Notes under the pieces: model-generated
What the model was told of the DNA's origin: nothing
What the model saw: the letters and a program-made list of their open reading frames with translations, nothing else
Databases searched by the model: none
Translations under genes and position numbers: made by a program
In this document: positions 25,571-34,575 of the stretch, in pieces
How the letters are laid out: each line of letters opens with the position of its first letter
How positions within the stretch are numbered: position 1 is the stretch's first letter
From: Thauera phenolivorans
Lineage (GTDB): Bacteria; Pseudomonadota; Gammaproteobacteria; Burkholderiales; Rhodocyclaceae
Direction of reading: 5' to 3'
DNA length: 39,586 bases
Assembly (NCBI RefSeq): GCF_001696715.1
Contig: NZ_MBFM01000003.1
Location: 206,175 to 245,760, forward strand

Positions 25571-26083
25571 TCAGGCCGCGCAGGCGTCGATCCAGCGCCG
25601 CGCGAGCGCGAGCGCTTCTTCCAGATGCTTCATCGCTGCCGGCGACGGCGGCGCGCCCAGCGCCCAGCACTCGCCGCGGATCGCGAGCAGCCAGGCCGGC
25701 GGTGGCGTCTCGCCTTCCACATCGACATACACCTGCAGCACCGCCGCCGGGCTCATCGCGTGGGTGCTGAAGCTGGCGTCGCGCGCGGGCGCGAGCGGCG
25801 ACAGGCGGCAGGGGGCGGCGACGTCGACCGAGGCGTCGACGAACAGCACGCGGCGCCGCCCACGCAGATCGAGCGCGTGCTCGACCTGGAGCTGGTAGTC
25901 GGTCAGGCATTCCACGCCGGGCAGGCCCAGCGCCTCGAGCGCCTCGACCAACAGCGGTCCGAGCGCATCGTCGCCGCGACCAGGATTGCCCCAGGCGAAG
26001 ACGAGGGTTGCGGCCGTCGTCCGCGCGTCCTCCACCGCCGCGTCATGCCGGCGCTCATGCCCTGTACTTGCAATCGAGTTCAT
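25571..26083 (-). CDS. hoxW: [NiFe] hydrogenase maturation protease (HoxW/HycI family)
   Basis: About 170 residues. The family signature VFAWGNPGRGDDALGPLLVEAL holds the nickel-sensing acidic residue, and LQVEHALDLRGRRRVLFVDAS holds the second conserved Asp/Glu region. This endopeptidase clips the C-terminal tail of the large subunit after nickel insertion. It follows hoxH and overlaps its end: the ATG at 26083 lies 28 bases inside hoxH, while a GTG at 26035 is an alternative without a good ribosome site. It lies last in the hox operon, the usual place for hoxW. Confidence 0.85.
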   Translation of the reverse strand: MNSIASTGHERRHDAAVEDARTTAATLVFAWGNPGRGDDALGPLLVEALEALGLPGVECLTDYQLQVEHALDLRGRRRVLFVDASVDVAAPCRLSPLAPARDASFSTHAMSPAAVLQVYVDVEGETPPPAWLLAIRGECWALGAPPSPAAMKHLEEALALARRWIDACAA

Positions 26084-27521
26084 TGCCTTCCGCATCCAGC
26101 AGCGCCACCTCGAGCGGCATTTGGCCGAGCGCGTGGGTGGCGCAGGACAGGCAGGGGTCGTAGGCGCGGATCGCGACCTCGATGCGGTTGAGCAGACCCT
26201 CGGTGATCGCCCGGCCATCGAGGTACTTTTTCGCCACCTCGCGCACCGCTGCGTTCATCGCCTGGTTGTTGTGGGTGGTGGCGACGATCAGGTTGGCCAT
26301 CGTCACGAGGTCGTCGTCGCCCACCTGGTAGTGGTGGAACAGCGTGCCGCGCGGGGCCTCGATGACGCCCACGCCCTCACGCCGGCGCTCGCCGGCGACG
26401 ACCAGCTCGCTGCCCTCGAGCGCCTCGTCGTGCAGCAACGCCTCGATGGTTTCGGCGGCGAACAGCATTTCGATCATGCGCGCCCAGTGGTTGCCGAGCG
26501 CGCCGTGCATCGGCCGCCCCGCGCCATGGGCGAGGAACTCGCGGCGCGCGTGTTCGGCGAGCGGGGTGGGGATGCGGTCACAGTTCTGCACCCGCGCCAG
26601 CGGGCCCACCTTGTACCAGCCGCGCTCGGGCCCGAGTGAGCTGAGGTAGGGGAACTTCATGTAGGTCCAGGGCTTGACCTCCTCGGTGATGAGGGCGTCG
26701 TAGGTCCGGTAGTCGACCTGATCGAACAGGATATTGCCGTCGGCGTCCTTCGCGCGCAGCGCGCCGTGGTAGAGGTCGAGGCTGCCGTCGGCTGCGACCA
26801 TGCCCATGAAGTTGGACGGGAAGGCACCGAAATGGTCGTACAGCGCCGGGTCCTGCGCGTGCAGTTCCCTGATGAGCCCCACTGCATCTCCGCTCCAGGC
26901 GATCGTCCGCGCGGCGTCGTCGAGCAGCAGCCTGCGCTCGGCGGCGGTGAGCGAGCGGTTGACGCCGCCCGGCACCGAGCCGGTGCCATGGACCCGCTTG
27001 CCGGCGGTGAGGCGGATCAGCTCCTGACCGTACTTGCGCAGCAGGATGCCCTTCTTCGCAATCTCGGGGTACTTCTCGACGACGCCCGCGATATTGCGCT
27101 TCGTCACTTCGGAATCGAAGCCGAGCAGCAGGTCGGGCGACGACAGGTGGAAGAAGTGCAGCGCGTGCGACTGCAGGATCTGACCGTAGTGCATCAGGCG
27201 GCGCATCTTGTCGGCGGTCGGCGTCAGGCGATCGGCGCCGACGATCAGGTCGAGCGCCTTGCTCGCCGCGAGATGGTGCGACACCGGGCAGATGCCGCAC
27301 AGGCGCTGCACCATCACCGGCAGCTCCCAATAGGGGCGCCCCTGGACAAAGCGCTCGAAGCCGCGAAATTCGACGATGTGCAGGCGCACCTGCTGCACCT
27401 TGCCGTGCTCGTCGAGCAGGATCGTGACCTTGCCGTGGCCCTCGACCCGTGACACGGGGTCGATCGCGACGCGGCGCAGCTTCCCAGGGGTGGCCGAGGC
27501 GGTCTCGAGTTCGAAGCTCAT
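26055..27521 (-). CDS. hoxH: NAD-reducing [NiFe] hydrogenase large subunit HoxH
   Basis: 488 residues, catalytic nickel-iron subunit. The N-terminus carries [13 protein letters not shown]; the L1 ligand motif is [11 protein letters not shown] and the L2 motif is DPCLSCATH near the C-terminus, so all four Cys ligands are present. A tail of about 25 residues (ALGQMPLEV onward) follows the L2 His and is the piece removed by the protease encoded next. The ATG at 27521 is chosen because conserved sequence starts there and AGGA lies before it; an ATG at 27560 is in frame. Group 3d type, as judged from its partners HoxF, HoxU and HoxY. Confidence 0.96.
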   Translation of the reverse strand: MSFELETASATPGKLRRVAIDPVSRVEGHGKVTILLDEHGKVQQVRLHIVEFRGFERFVQGRPYWELPVMVQRLCGICPVSHHLAASKALDLIVGADRLTPTADKMRRLMHYGQILQSHALHFFHLSSPDLLLGFDSEVTKRNIAGVVEKYPEIAKKGILLRKYGQELIRLTAGKRVHGTGSVPGGVNRSLTAAERRLLLDDAARTIAWSGDAVGLIRELHAQDPALYDHFGAFPSNFMGMVAADGSLDLYHGALRAKDADGNILFDQVDYRTYDALITEEVKPWTYMKFPYLSSLGPERGWYKVGPLARVQNCDRIPTPLAEHARREFLAHGAGRPMHGALGNHWARMIEMLFAAETIEALLHDEALEGSELVVAGERRREGVGVIEAPRGTLFHHYQVGDDDLVTMANLIVATTHNNQAMNAAVREVAKKYLDGRAITEGLLNRIEVAIRAYDPCLSCATHALGQMPLEVALLDAEGNELDCKYRA

Positions 27522-27610
27522 GAGGTCGATCCTGTCGCGGTTGCCATCAGCCCGCACCATGTGGTTCGGAAATGGACCTACCCCGTAGCACCGGGGCCGG
27601 GCGCCACGGC

Positions 27611-28183
27611 TCAGTCATACTGCAGCAGACCGGGGCCCAGCGTGGGCGCCCGGCCTTCGATGAGCGCATTCAGGAAATCCCAGATCGCGTCGGCCGAGGG
27701 CGGGCAGCCGGGCAGGAAGTAGTCGATCCGCACCACCTCGTGCACAGGATGCACCTGGTTGAGCAGCAGCGGCAGCTCGGGATCGTCGGGGATGCGGCTG
27801 CCCGCGGCGAGGCCATGGCCGGTGCGATAGACCTCCTGAAGGAGCTCGCCGAGCGCGATGTTGTTGCGCTGCGCGGGCAGGCCGCCATTGACCGCGCAGG
27901 CGCCGAGCGCGACGAGCACCCTGCAGTGGGCGCGGAACTCGCGCAGCACCTCGACGTTCTCCGCGTTGCACACCCCGCCCTCGACGAGGCCGATGTCGCA
28001 AGGCCCGCAGTGCTTGATGTCGGTCAGCGGCGAGCGGTCGAACTCGATCCGCTCGAGCAGCGGCAGCAGGCGCTCGTCGATGTCGAGAAAGGACGTGTGG
28101 CAGCCGAAGCAGCCGGCCAGCGACACCGTCGCCAGCTTCAGCTTTCGCGGTGGCGGGGCAGCGCGCGCGTGCTCGTCGCTCAT
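27611..28183 (-). CDS. hoxY: NAD-reducing [NiFe] hydrogenase small subunit HoxY
   Basis: 190 residues; the short small subunit of soluble hydrogenases with a single proximal [4Fe-4S] cluster. The Cys ligands are seen in GCFGCHTSFLDIDE, GACAVNGG and LPGCPPSAD, and GPCDIGLVEGGVCN is the other conserved strip. No Tat signal, so cytoplasmic. It passes electrons from HoxH to HoxU. Its ATG overlaps the hoxU stop (ATGA). The CFGCHTSFLD start looks more like the cyanobacterial HoxY form than the CWGCTLSFLD form of Ralstonia (from memory). Gap to hoxH is 89 bp. Confidence 0.95.
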   Translation of the reverse strand: MSDEHARAAPPPRKLKLATVSLAGCFGCHTSFLDIDERLLPLLERIEFDRSPLTDIKHCGPCDIGLVEGGVCNAENVEVLREFRAHCRVLVALGACAVNGGLPAQRNNIALGELLQEVYRTGHGLAAGSRIPDDPELPLLLNQVHPVHEVVRIDYFLPGCPPSADAIWDFLNALIEGRAPTLGPGLLQYD

Positions 28184-28893
28184 TCGTCCTCCCTCGTGCC
28201 GGGCTCGTGGGACTTCCCGATCGGTCGGGGGTCGTAGGTGCGCTTGCCGATCGGCATGGCGAAGCCGACCCGCTTCTTCAGGATCGCGCCCACCGGGCAG
28301 ACCGCCGCGGCGCGGTCGGTGGCGGCGAAATCCGTGTCGGCCAGCCGGCCGGATTCGCTGTTGACGATCAGGTGCGAGCGCAGGCCCCGTCCGGCCAGCG
28401 CGAACACGTTCTTGCGATCGACGTCACGGCTGGCGCGCACGCAGAGCTCGCACAGGATGCAGCGGTTGAACTCGAGCAGCACCTCGGGATGGGAGGCGTC
28501 GAGCGGGCGGTCGGGGTAGAAGTGGTCGAAATGCGGCGTCAGCATGCCCATCTCGTAGGCGGTGGCCTGCAGCACGCAGTCGCCGCTCTTCTCGCACGAA
28601 GGGCAGAAGTGGTTGCCTTCGACGAACAACAGCTGCAGCAGCGTGCGGCGCTCGGCGTCGATTGCCTCGCTGCGGTTCTCCACCACCTGGCCGCGGGCGG
28701 CGCCCACGGTGCACGCGGTCGCGTAACGACCGCCGATCCTGACGATGCACAGCCGGCATGAGCCGTGAGGGGCGAAGTCCGGGTGCCAGCACAGGTGCGG
28801 GATGTACTTGCCGGCTGCGGCCGCCGCCTGCATCACGGTCTGGCCGGGGCTGAAGGGGATCGTCTCGCCGTCGAGCAGGAAGCTGTCGTTCAT
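28180..28893 (-). CDS. hoxU: NAD-reducing hydrogenase diaphorase small subunit HoxU
   Basis: 237 residues, related to the N-terminus of NuoG. Cluster sites in order: a [2Fe-2S] ferredoxin-like domain (CWHPDFAPHGSCRLC then ATACTV), a His-ligated [4Fe-4S] in GNHFCPSCEKSGDC, and ferredoxin-type Cys in CILCELC with VCPVGAI. It forms the electron wire between HoxY and HoxF. Overlaps hoxF by ATGA at its start and hoxY by ATGA at its end, so the three are translationally coupled. Confidence 0.95.
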   Translation of the reverse strand: MNDSFLLDGETIPFSPGQTVMQAAAAAGKYIPHLCWHPDFAPHGSCRLCIVRIGGRYATACTVGAARGQVVENRSEAIDAERRTLLQLLFVEGNHFCPSCEKSGDCVLQATAYEMGMLTPHFDHFYPDRPLDASHPEVLLEFNRCILCELCVRASRDVDRKNVFALAGRGLRSHLIVNSESGRLADTDFAATDRAAAVCPVGAILKKRVGFAMPIGKRTYDPRPIGKSHEPGTREDE

Positions 28894-30719
28894 CGCGGCT
28901 CCTCGCCGGCGCGCAGCGCCCCGGTCGCGCTCGTCTCGTCGCCCAGATGGGCGCCGGGGTCGCTGCGGCCGGTCATGCCCCTGGCCTGCGACAGCGCGGC
29001 GTCGAGGTCGAAGGCGGGCGCGAAGTCGGGCGCGAAGTCAGGCGAACGCAGGCGACGCTCGAAGGCGGGGCGGAAGCGGGCGAGCATGTCGCGCAGCGCG
29101 ATCGTCGCCGTGCTGCCCAGGCCGCAGTGGCTCGCGTGCTGCATCAGCTGGTGCAGCTTTTCCATTTCCTCGAGATCGCAGGGCGAGCCGCGGCCGCGCG
29201 CGAGCTTGTCCATCAGGCGCGCATTCACCGCGGTGCCGACGCGGCACGGGGTGCACAGGCCGCAGCTCTCGTGGGCGAAGAAGTTGATGAAGTTGCGCGC
29301 CACCTCGAACATGTCGCGCGAGGCGTCGAAGACCATGAGCGAGCCGCCGGTGGCGACGTCCTCGAAGGCGATCCGGCGCCCGAACGCCTCGGCCGTCAGG
29401 CAGGGGCCGGCGGCGCCGGCGGTGGTCACCGCCTGGGTGTCCTGCGCGCCCGCGGCCTCCAGCACCGCGGCGACGGTGACGCCGAAGGGGAACTCGTAGA
29501 CGCCCGGCCGCGCGACGTCACCCGACACCGACAGCAGCTTGGTGCCGGTCGAGGACGCGGTGCCGATGGTGCGGAACCACTCGCCGCCCCTCACCGCGAT
29601 CAGCGCGGCGAGGGCGAGCGTCTCGACGTTGTTCACCGTGGTGGGCTGGCCGAGATAGCCGTGGGTCACCGGGAAGGGCGGGCGGATGCGCGGCTTGCCC
29701 GGCTTGCCCTCGAGCGACTCGATCAGTGCCGACTCCTCGCCGCAGACGTAGGCGCCGGCGCCGAGGTGGATCGCGATGTCGAAGTCGAAGCCGCGGCCGA
29801 GGATGTCGCGTCCGAGCAGACCCGCAGCGCGTCGCTCGGCGAGTCGGGTTTCCAGCAGATCGAGCAGGTGGCGGTACTCGCCGCGCAGGTAGATGAAGCC
29901 CTGGCTCGCGCCGATCGCGAAGCCGGCGATGCACATGCCGTCGACCACGAGGTCGAAGAAACCGGCGAGCAGCACGCGGTCCTTGAAGGTGCCGGGCTCG
30001 CCTTCGTCCGCATTGCAGACCACGTAGTGGGCGTCGCCCCGGGCGGCGCGGCAGGCGCGCCACTTGATGTCGCTGCCGAAGCCGGCGCCGCCGCGGCCGC
30101 GCAGCGCCGAGCGCTCGATCTCGTCGAGCAGTGCCGTTGGCGCGCGCTCGAGCGCGGCCGCGAGCGCTTCGCCCGGCGCGAGGCCGTTACCGAGCAGGAC
30201 GTCGCGGCGGCGGATGTTGTCCTCGACGCGGAACCACTCGCGCGGCCAGTCGCTCACCGGCACGCGGCGGCGGATCAGCCGCGCCATGTGGTCGATGCGC
30301 TGCGGCGTCAGCCGGGTGATCGCGCGGTAGTTCGCCAGCAGCGCCGGGCCCTGGTCGCACATGCCGGTGCAGGAGGTGGTGTCCACGCTGACCAGGCCGT
30401 CCTCCGACACGCGGCCGGGCTCGAGCCACAGCCGCTCGCACAGGCGCCGCAGCAGCGCCTGGCTGCCGAGCATGCGGTCGGTGATGTTGTCGGAGAACAG
30501 GATGCGGTAGTCGCCGAGCGGGCGGGTGTGGAAGAAGCTGTAGAAGCCCGCGCTGCTCTCGACCTGCGCCCGCGGCCGGTCGATCGCGTGCGCGATCGCG
30601 GTGAGGGTCTCGGGGGCCAGCCAGCCGAGGGCATCCTGCACCTCGCGAAGGATCTGCACGAGGCGGGTGCCGTCGTGGCCGTGCCGGCCGAGGAGGGTCT
30701 CGAGGGTCGCTGCTGCCAC
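28890..30719 (-). CDS. hoxF: NAD-reducing hydrogenase diaphorase large subunit HoxF
   Basis: 609 residues, close to the ~600 of known HoxF. The first ~150 residues are a NuoE-like domain; it keeps SCTGMC but lacks the first Cys pair (that place reads SDNITDRML), so it probably holds no [2Fe-2S] cluster. The rest is NuoF-like: RGRGGAGFGSDIKW (FMN), CNADEGEPGTFKDR, GAYVCGEESALIESLEG (NADH/FMN) and the [4Fe-4S] set ESCGLCTPCR plus a later Cys. It oxidises or reduces NAD(H). The start is a GTG at 30719 with AGGAG 6 bases upstream. The C-terminus has a short tandem repeat (DFAPDFAPAFD). Confidence 0.95.
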   Translation of the reverse strand: MAAATLETLLGRHGHDGTRLVQILREVQDALGWLAPETLTAIAHAIDRPRAQVESSAGFYSFFHTRPLGDYRILFSDNITDRMLGSQALLRRLCERLWLEPGRVSEDGLVSVDTTSCTGMCDQGPALLANYRAITRLTPQRIDHMARLIRRRVPVSDWPREWFRVEDNIRRRDVLLGNGLAPGEALAAALERAPTALLDEIERSALRGRGGAGFGSDIKWRACRAARGDAHYVVCNADEGEPGTFKDRVLLAGFFDLVVDGMCIAGFAIGASQGFIYLRGEYRHLLDLLETRLAERRAAGLLGRDILGRGFDFDIAIHLGAGAYVCGEESALIESLEGKPGKPRIRPPFPVTHGYLGQPTTVNNVETLALAALIAVRGGEWFRTIGTASSTGTKLLSVSGDVARPGVYEFPFGVTVAAVLEAAGAQDTQAVTTAGAAGPCLTAEAFGRRIAFEDVATGGSLMVFDASRDMFEVARNFINFFAHESCGLCTPCRVGTAVNARLMDKLARGRGSPCDLEEMEKLHQLMQHASHCGLGSTATIALRDMLARFRPAFERRLRSPDFAPDFAPAFDLDAALSQARGMTGRSDPGAHLGDETSATGALRAGEEPR

Positions 30720-30832
30720 GCCGTGCTCCTGAGTGCCGGGGGTGCAATGCAATGCCGCGTCGGGTACACGCGGATTCTGCCGCGCCGGGGCACGCAATTA
30801 CAATCACTTGCGCCCCGAAGGAGAAACGCCGC
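30720..30832. promoter_or_regulatory. Divergent promoter region of the hox and hyp operons
   Basis: Only 113 bp separate hoxF (leftward) and hypA (rightward), so both operon promoters must be here. On the plus strand TACAAT (30799-30804) is a good -10 about 28 bases before hypA, without a clear -35. Toward hoxF, GGCATTGCATTGCA resembles a sigma-54 -24/-12 pair, but the GG and GC are 9 rather than 10 bases apart. The short direct repeat TGCAATGCAATGC is the only other feature. Confidence 0.4.
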
Positions 30833-31174
30833 ATGCACGAACTCTCGCTCGCGGAGAACGCGATCGCGATCATCGAGGACGCCGCCCGCCGCGAGTGCTT
30901 CGCCCGCGTGCGGATCGTGCGCGTCGAGCTGGGGGCGCTGTCCTGCGTCGAGCCCGAGGCGCTGCGCTTCGCCTTCGCTTCCGCCAGCCTCGGGAGCTGC
31001 GCCGAAGGCGCGCGGCTCGAGATCCTCGCCGTGGCGGGCGAAGGGCTGTGCGAGGCCTGCGGCGCGCGCGCGCCGATGGAAACGGTCTACGATCTGTGTC
31101 CGCGCTGCGGGATCCGCCCGCTGAAGGTGCTGTGCGGCGCGGAGATGCGGATCCGCGACCTGGACGTCGAATGA
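30833..31174 (+). CDS. hypA: Hydrogenase nickel-insertion protein HypA
   Basis: 113 residues, standard size. It starts MHELSL, the nickel-binding His2 motif, and has the zinc-binding CxxC pairs CEACG and CPRCG. HypA works with HypB to deliver nickel to the HoxH precursor. The ATG at 30833 has GAAGGAGA upstream. First gene of the rightward hyp operon and divergent from hoxF; 15 bp before hypB. Confidence 0.96.
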   Translation: MHELSLAENAIAIIEDAARRECFARVRIVRVELGALSCVEPEALRFAFASASLGSCAEGARLEILAVAGEGLCEACGARAPMETVYDLCPRCGIRPLKVLCGAEMRIRDLDVE

Positions 31175-31189
31175 GCGGGAGCGAACGAG

Positions 31190-32056
31190 ATGTGCACCAC
31201 CTGTGGCTGCGGCAATGAAGGGGCGACGATCGACCATCATCACGCCTCGCATCCCTATCGGCGGCTTCGCCGCGCAGTGATGCCGGCGGCGCACGTAGCG
31301 GCGCCCGATGCGGGTGACCGGGGCATCCGGGCCGAGGGTGCATCGGCTTCCGGGGACGCCGCGCCGTCGCGCCGCGTGAGGATCGAGCAGGACCTGCTCG
31401 CGCGCAACGATGCGGCGGCCGCGTCCAACCGCAGGCGGCTCGCCGCGGCCGGCGTGTTCGCGCTCAACCTCGTTTCCAGTCCGGGTTCGGGCAAGACCAG
31501 TCTGCTCGTGCGCACGATCGAGCGGCTCGCCGGCCGCCTGCCGGTGGCGGTGATCGAGGGCGATCAACAGACCAGCCGCGACGCCGAGCGCATCCGCGCC
31601 ACCGGCGCGCCCGCGACCCAGATCAACACCGGCAAGGGTTGCCATCTCGACGCCCGCATGGTGGGCGAGGCGCTCGCCGGCCTGCCGCTGGCGCGCGGCG
31701 GCCTGCTGCTGGTGGAGAACGTCGGCAACCTGGTGTGCCCGGCCGCCTTCGACCTCGGCGAGGCGCACAAGGTGGTGATCCTCTCGGTCACCGAGGGCGA
31801 GGACAAGCCGCTCAAGTACCCCGACATGTTCCGCGCCGCTGACCTCATGCTGCTCAACAAGTGCGACCTGCTCCCCTACCTCGACGTCGACATCGCGCTC
31901 GCCGAGGCCCATGCGCGCCGCGTGAATCCGGCGCTGCGCATGATCCGGGTATCGGCGACGAGCGGCGAGGGCATGGACGAGTGGCTCGCCTGGCTCGAGG
32001 CCGGCGCGCAGGCCGCGGCAGATGCGCCCGGCCGGGGCGTGGCGGCGCCGGCGTGA
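31190..32056 (+). CDS. hypB: Hydrogenase nickel-incorporation GTPase HypB
   Basis: 288 residues. The N-terminal CTTCGCG is the high-affinity nickel motif; only a short His patch (DHHHASH) follows, so little nickel storage capacity. A ~50-residue variable linker leads to the SIMIBI GTPase: [12 protein letters not shown] (P-loop), [22 protein letters not shown] with metal-site Cys, and NKCDLLPY. It hydrolyses GTP to drive nickel transfer with HypA. 11 bp before hypF. Confidence 0.96.
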   Translation: MCTTCGCGNEGATIDHHHASHPYRRLRRAVMPAAHVAAPDAGDRGIRAEGASASGDAAPSRRVRIEQDLLARNDAAAASNRRRLAAAGVFALNLVSSPGSGKTSLLVRTIERLAGRLPVAVIEGDQQTSRDAERIRATGAPATQINTGKGCHLDARMVGEALAGLPLARGGLLLVENVGNLVCPAAFDLGEAHKVVILSVTEGEDKPLKYPDMFRAADLMLLNKCDLLPYLDVDIALAEAHARRVNPALRMIRVSATSGEGMDEWLAWLEAGAQAAADAPGRGVAAPA

Positions 32057-32067
32057 GGGCGACGGAC

Positions 32068-33192
32068 ATGAGCGCGCCGCGCGTGGTCGCGCTGCCGGTC
32101 GAGCACCGGCTGGCGCTGCCGCCCGGACCGCCGGTGCTGGCGACCGGGGCCTGGTTCAGGAACACGGTATGCGCCGCGCGCGGCGGCGAGGCACACCTGT
32201 CGGCGACGGTCGGCGACCTCGAGAGTGTCGATGCCTGCCGCGCCCACGAGGCGGTCGCGCGCGAGCTGCTCGACTGGCTCGGCGCGCCGCCGGCGGCGAT
32301 CGCCCACGACCTGCATCCGGATTTCCACTCCAGCCGCTTCGCCGCCGAGCTGGCGGAGGCGTGCGGGGCGCGCCTCGTCGGGGTGCAGCATCATCACGCC
32401 CACATCGCCGCGACCTGCGCGGAACACGGCGAGCGCGGGCCGGTGCTCGGGCTCGCGCTCGACGGCGTCGGCCTCGGCAGCGACGGCGCGGCGTGGGGCG
32501 GTGAGTTGCTGCGCGTCGAGGGCGCCCGCTGTGCGCGCCTCGCCAGCCTGCGCCCGCTGGCGCTGCCCGGCGGCGACCGCGCGGCACGTGAACCCTGGCG
32601 CATGGCGGCGGCCGCGCTGTACGCGCTCGGCCGCGGCGACGAGATCGAGGTGCGCTTCGACGGCCTGCCCGCCGCCGGCGTGGCGCGCCTGCTCGAGACC
32701 GGCCTGCGCTGTCCGCCGAGCTCGAGCATGGGCCGGGTGTTCGACGCCGCCGCCGGCCTGCTCGGGCTGTGCCGCGTGATGCGCGACGAGGCCGAGGCCG
32801 CGATCGCGCTCGAACGGGCGGCCACCCGCCACGGCGCCTGCGCGCCGCTCGACGCCGGCTGGCGGATCGACGCCGACGGCCGGCTCGACCTTCGGCCGCT
32901 GCTCGCCGAGCTCGCCGACACCCAGGATGCCGGAGGCGGCGCTGCCCTCTTCCACGCCACCCTGGGCGCGGCGCTCGTCGACTGGGCGCTGCGCGCAGCG
33001 CAGTCCGCCGGGCTCGCGACCGTGGCCGTGGGCGGCGGCTGCTTCTTCAACGCGCTGCTTGCGGCCGACCTGCGCGCACGCTTCGCCGCTGCCGGCCTGC
33101 GGCTGCTCGAGCCGCGCCGCCTGCTGCCGGGCGACACCGCGATCGCCTACGGCCAGGCGGCGGTCGCGCGCTTCGTGCTGGAGGGCAACTGA
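32068..33192 (+). CDS. hypF: Short HypF: Kae1-like carbamoyltransferase domain only
   Basis: 374 residues, about half of a normal HypF (~750). It holds only the Kae1/TobZ-like C-terminal domain: [13 protein letters not shown], the metal-binding [10 protein letters not shown] (His108-112), [37 protein letters not shown] and [17 protein letters not shown]. The acylphosphatase, zinc-finger and YrdC domains that make carbamoyl-adenylate are missing, and no remnant lies upstream (hypB ends 11 bp before). Short HypF proteins exist in nature; the HypF1 form of Ralstonia eutropha is the example I know, reported to be functional. It may need YrdC activity from elsewhere. Confidence 0.9.
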   Translation: MSAPRVVALPVEHRLALPPGPPVLATGAWFRNTVCAARGGEAHLSATVGDLESVDACRAHEAVARELLDWLGAPPAAIAHDLHPDFHSSRFAAELAEACGARLVGVQHHHAHIAATCAEHGERGPVLGLALDGVGLGSDGAAWGGELLRVEGARCARLASLRPLALPGGDRAAREPWRMAAAALYALGRGDEIEVRFDGLPAAGVARLLETGLRCPPSSSMGRVFDAAAGLLGLCRVMRDEAEAAIALERAATRHGACAPLDAGWRIDADGRLDLRPLLAELADTQDAGGGAALFHATLGAALVDWALRAAQSAGLATVAVGGGCFFNALLAADLRARFAAAGLRLLEPRRLLPGDTAIAYGQAAVARFVLEGN

Positions 33193-33193
33193 C

Positions 33194-33454
33194 ATGTGTC
33201 TTGCCATACCCGCCCGCGTCGTGGCGCTGGTCGACGGCGACGAGGCGGTGGTCGATCTCGACGGGGTGCGCAAACGGATCTCGCTCGCGCTGGTCGAGGA
33301 GGTCGGCGTTGGCGACTACGTCATCTTGCACGTCGGCTTCGCGCTGCAGAAGCTCGATCAGGCCGAAGCCGAGGCCACGCTCGCCCTGCTGCGCGAGATC
33401 GCCGCGGCCGAGGCAGGTCAAGGAGCGGGCGACGACGGCGAGGCGGCGGCGTGA
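33194..33454 (+). CDS. hypC: Hydrogenase assembly chaperone HypC
   Basis: 86 residues, HypC/HybG family. It starts MCLAIPARV, with the essential Cys2 that carries the Fe(CN)2CO group with HypD, then [28 protein letters not shown]. It begins 1 base after the hypF stop and its own stop overlaps the hypD GTG. A Gly/Ala-rich tail extends past the conserved core. Confidence 0.95.
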   Translation: MCLAIPARVVALVDGDEAVVDLDGVRKRISLALVEEVGVGDYVILHVGFALQKLDQAEAEATLALLREIAAAEAGQGAGDDGEAAA

Positions 33455-34575
33455 AGTACGTCGACGAGTTCCGCGACGGTGCGCTCGCGCGCGGCATCGC
33501 CGCATCGATCGCGCGCCAGCTGCGGCCCGGTCGCGAATACCGCCTGATGGAGTTCTGCGGCGGCCACACCCACGCGATCTCGCGCTACGGCATTGCCGAC
33601 CTGCTGCCGCCGCAGCTGCACCTGATCCACGGGCCGGGCTGCCCGGTGTGCGTGCTGCCGGTGGGCCGCATCGACCAGGCGATCCGGCTCGCGCTCGAGC
33701 ACGAGGTGATCCTGTGCAGCTACGGCGACGCACTTCGGGTGCCGGCCTCGGACGGAATGTCGCTGCTGCGCGCCCGGGGCCGCGGCGCCGAACTGCGCAT
33801 GGTGTATTCCCCCCTCGACGCCTTGCAGCTCGCGCGCGCCCGGCCCGGGCGCGAGGTGGTCTTTCTCGCCCTCGGCTTCGAGACCACCACGCCGCCCACC
33901 GCGGTGGCGCTCCGGCAGGCGCGCGCCGAGGGCATCGCCAACTTCTCGGTGCTCTGCAACCACGTACTCACGCCGCCGGCGATGCGGGCGATCCTCGAGG
34001 CCCCGGGCGGGGTGGCGCTCGACGGCTTCATCGGTCCGGCGCACGTGTCGACCGTGATCGGCAGCGCGCCCTACGTTCCCTTCGCGCGCGAGTTCGGCAA
34101 GCCGGTGGTGATCGCCGGCTTCGAACCGCTCGACGTGCTGCGCGCGATCCAGATGCTGGTCGCCCAGATCGATGCGGGCCGCGCCGAGGTCGAGAACGAG
34201 TTCACCCGCGCGGTCGGTCTCGAGGGCAACCGCAAGGCGCAGGCGCTGGTGGCCGAGGTCTTCGCGCTGCGCGAGGCATTCGAGTGGCGCGGTCTCGGCA
34301 CGCTCCTGCACAGCGCGCTGCGGCTGCGCCCTGAATTCGCCGCCTTCGACGCCGAGCGCCGCTTCGCCGTGCCGTACCGCGGGGTGCCCGACCACAAGGC
34401 CTGCGAATGCGCCGCGGTGCTGCGCGGCGACAGGCGCCCGCAGGACTGCCGCATCTTCGGCACCGCGTGCACGCCGGACCATCCGGTCGGCGCCTGCATG
34501 GTGTCGTCCGAGGGCGCCTGCGCGGCGCATTACAGCTACGGCCGCTTCCGCGCGCCGTCCCGGAGCTCCGCATGA
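33451..34575 (+). CDS. hypD: Hydrogenase iron-cyanide assembly protein HypD
   Basis: 374 residues, normal. The GTG start overlaps the hypC stop (GTGA). Conserved strips: [53 protein letters not shown] and the late Cys-rich part ([37 protein letters not shown]) for the [4Fe-4S] cluster. With HypC it is the scaffold on which Fe(CN)2CO is built before transfer to HoxH. Its stop overlaps the hypE start. Confidence 0.96.
   Translation: MKYVDEFRDGALARGIAASIARQLRPGREYRLMEFCGGHTHAISRYGIADLLPPQLHLIHGPGCPVCVLPVGRIDQAIRLALEHEVILCSYGDALRVPASDGMSLLRARGRGAELRMVYSPLDALQLARARPGREVVFLALGFETTTPPTAVALRQARAEGIANFSVLCNHVLTPPAMRAILEAPGGVALDGFIGPAHVSTVIGSAPYVPFAREFGKPVVIAGFEPLDVLRAIQMLVAQIDAGRAEVENEFTRAVGLEGNRKAQALVAEVFALREAFEWRGLGTLLHSALRLRPEFAAFDAERRFAVPYRGVPDHKACECAAVLRGDRRPQDCRIFGTACTPDHPVGACMVSSEGACAAHYSYGRFRAPSRSSA

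Noticed and set aside
30735-30755. Sigma-54-like GGCATTGCATTGCA upstream of hoxF
   Set aside because: Same spacing fault (9 instead of 10). Sigma-54 control of hox genes is known elsewhere, but this sequence does not fit it well enough to call.
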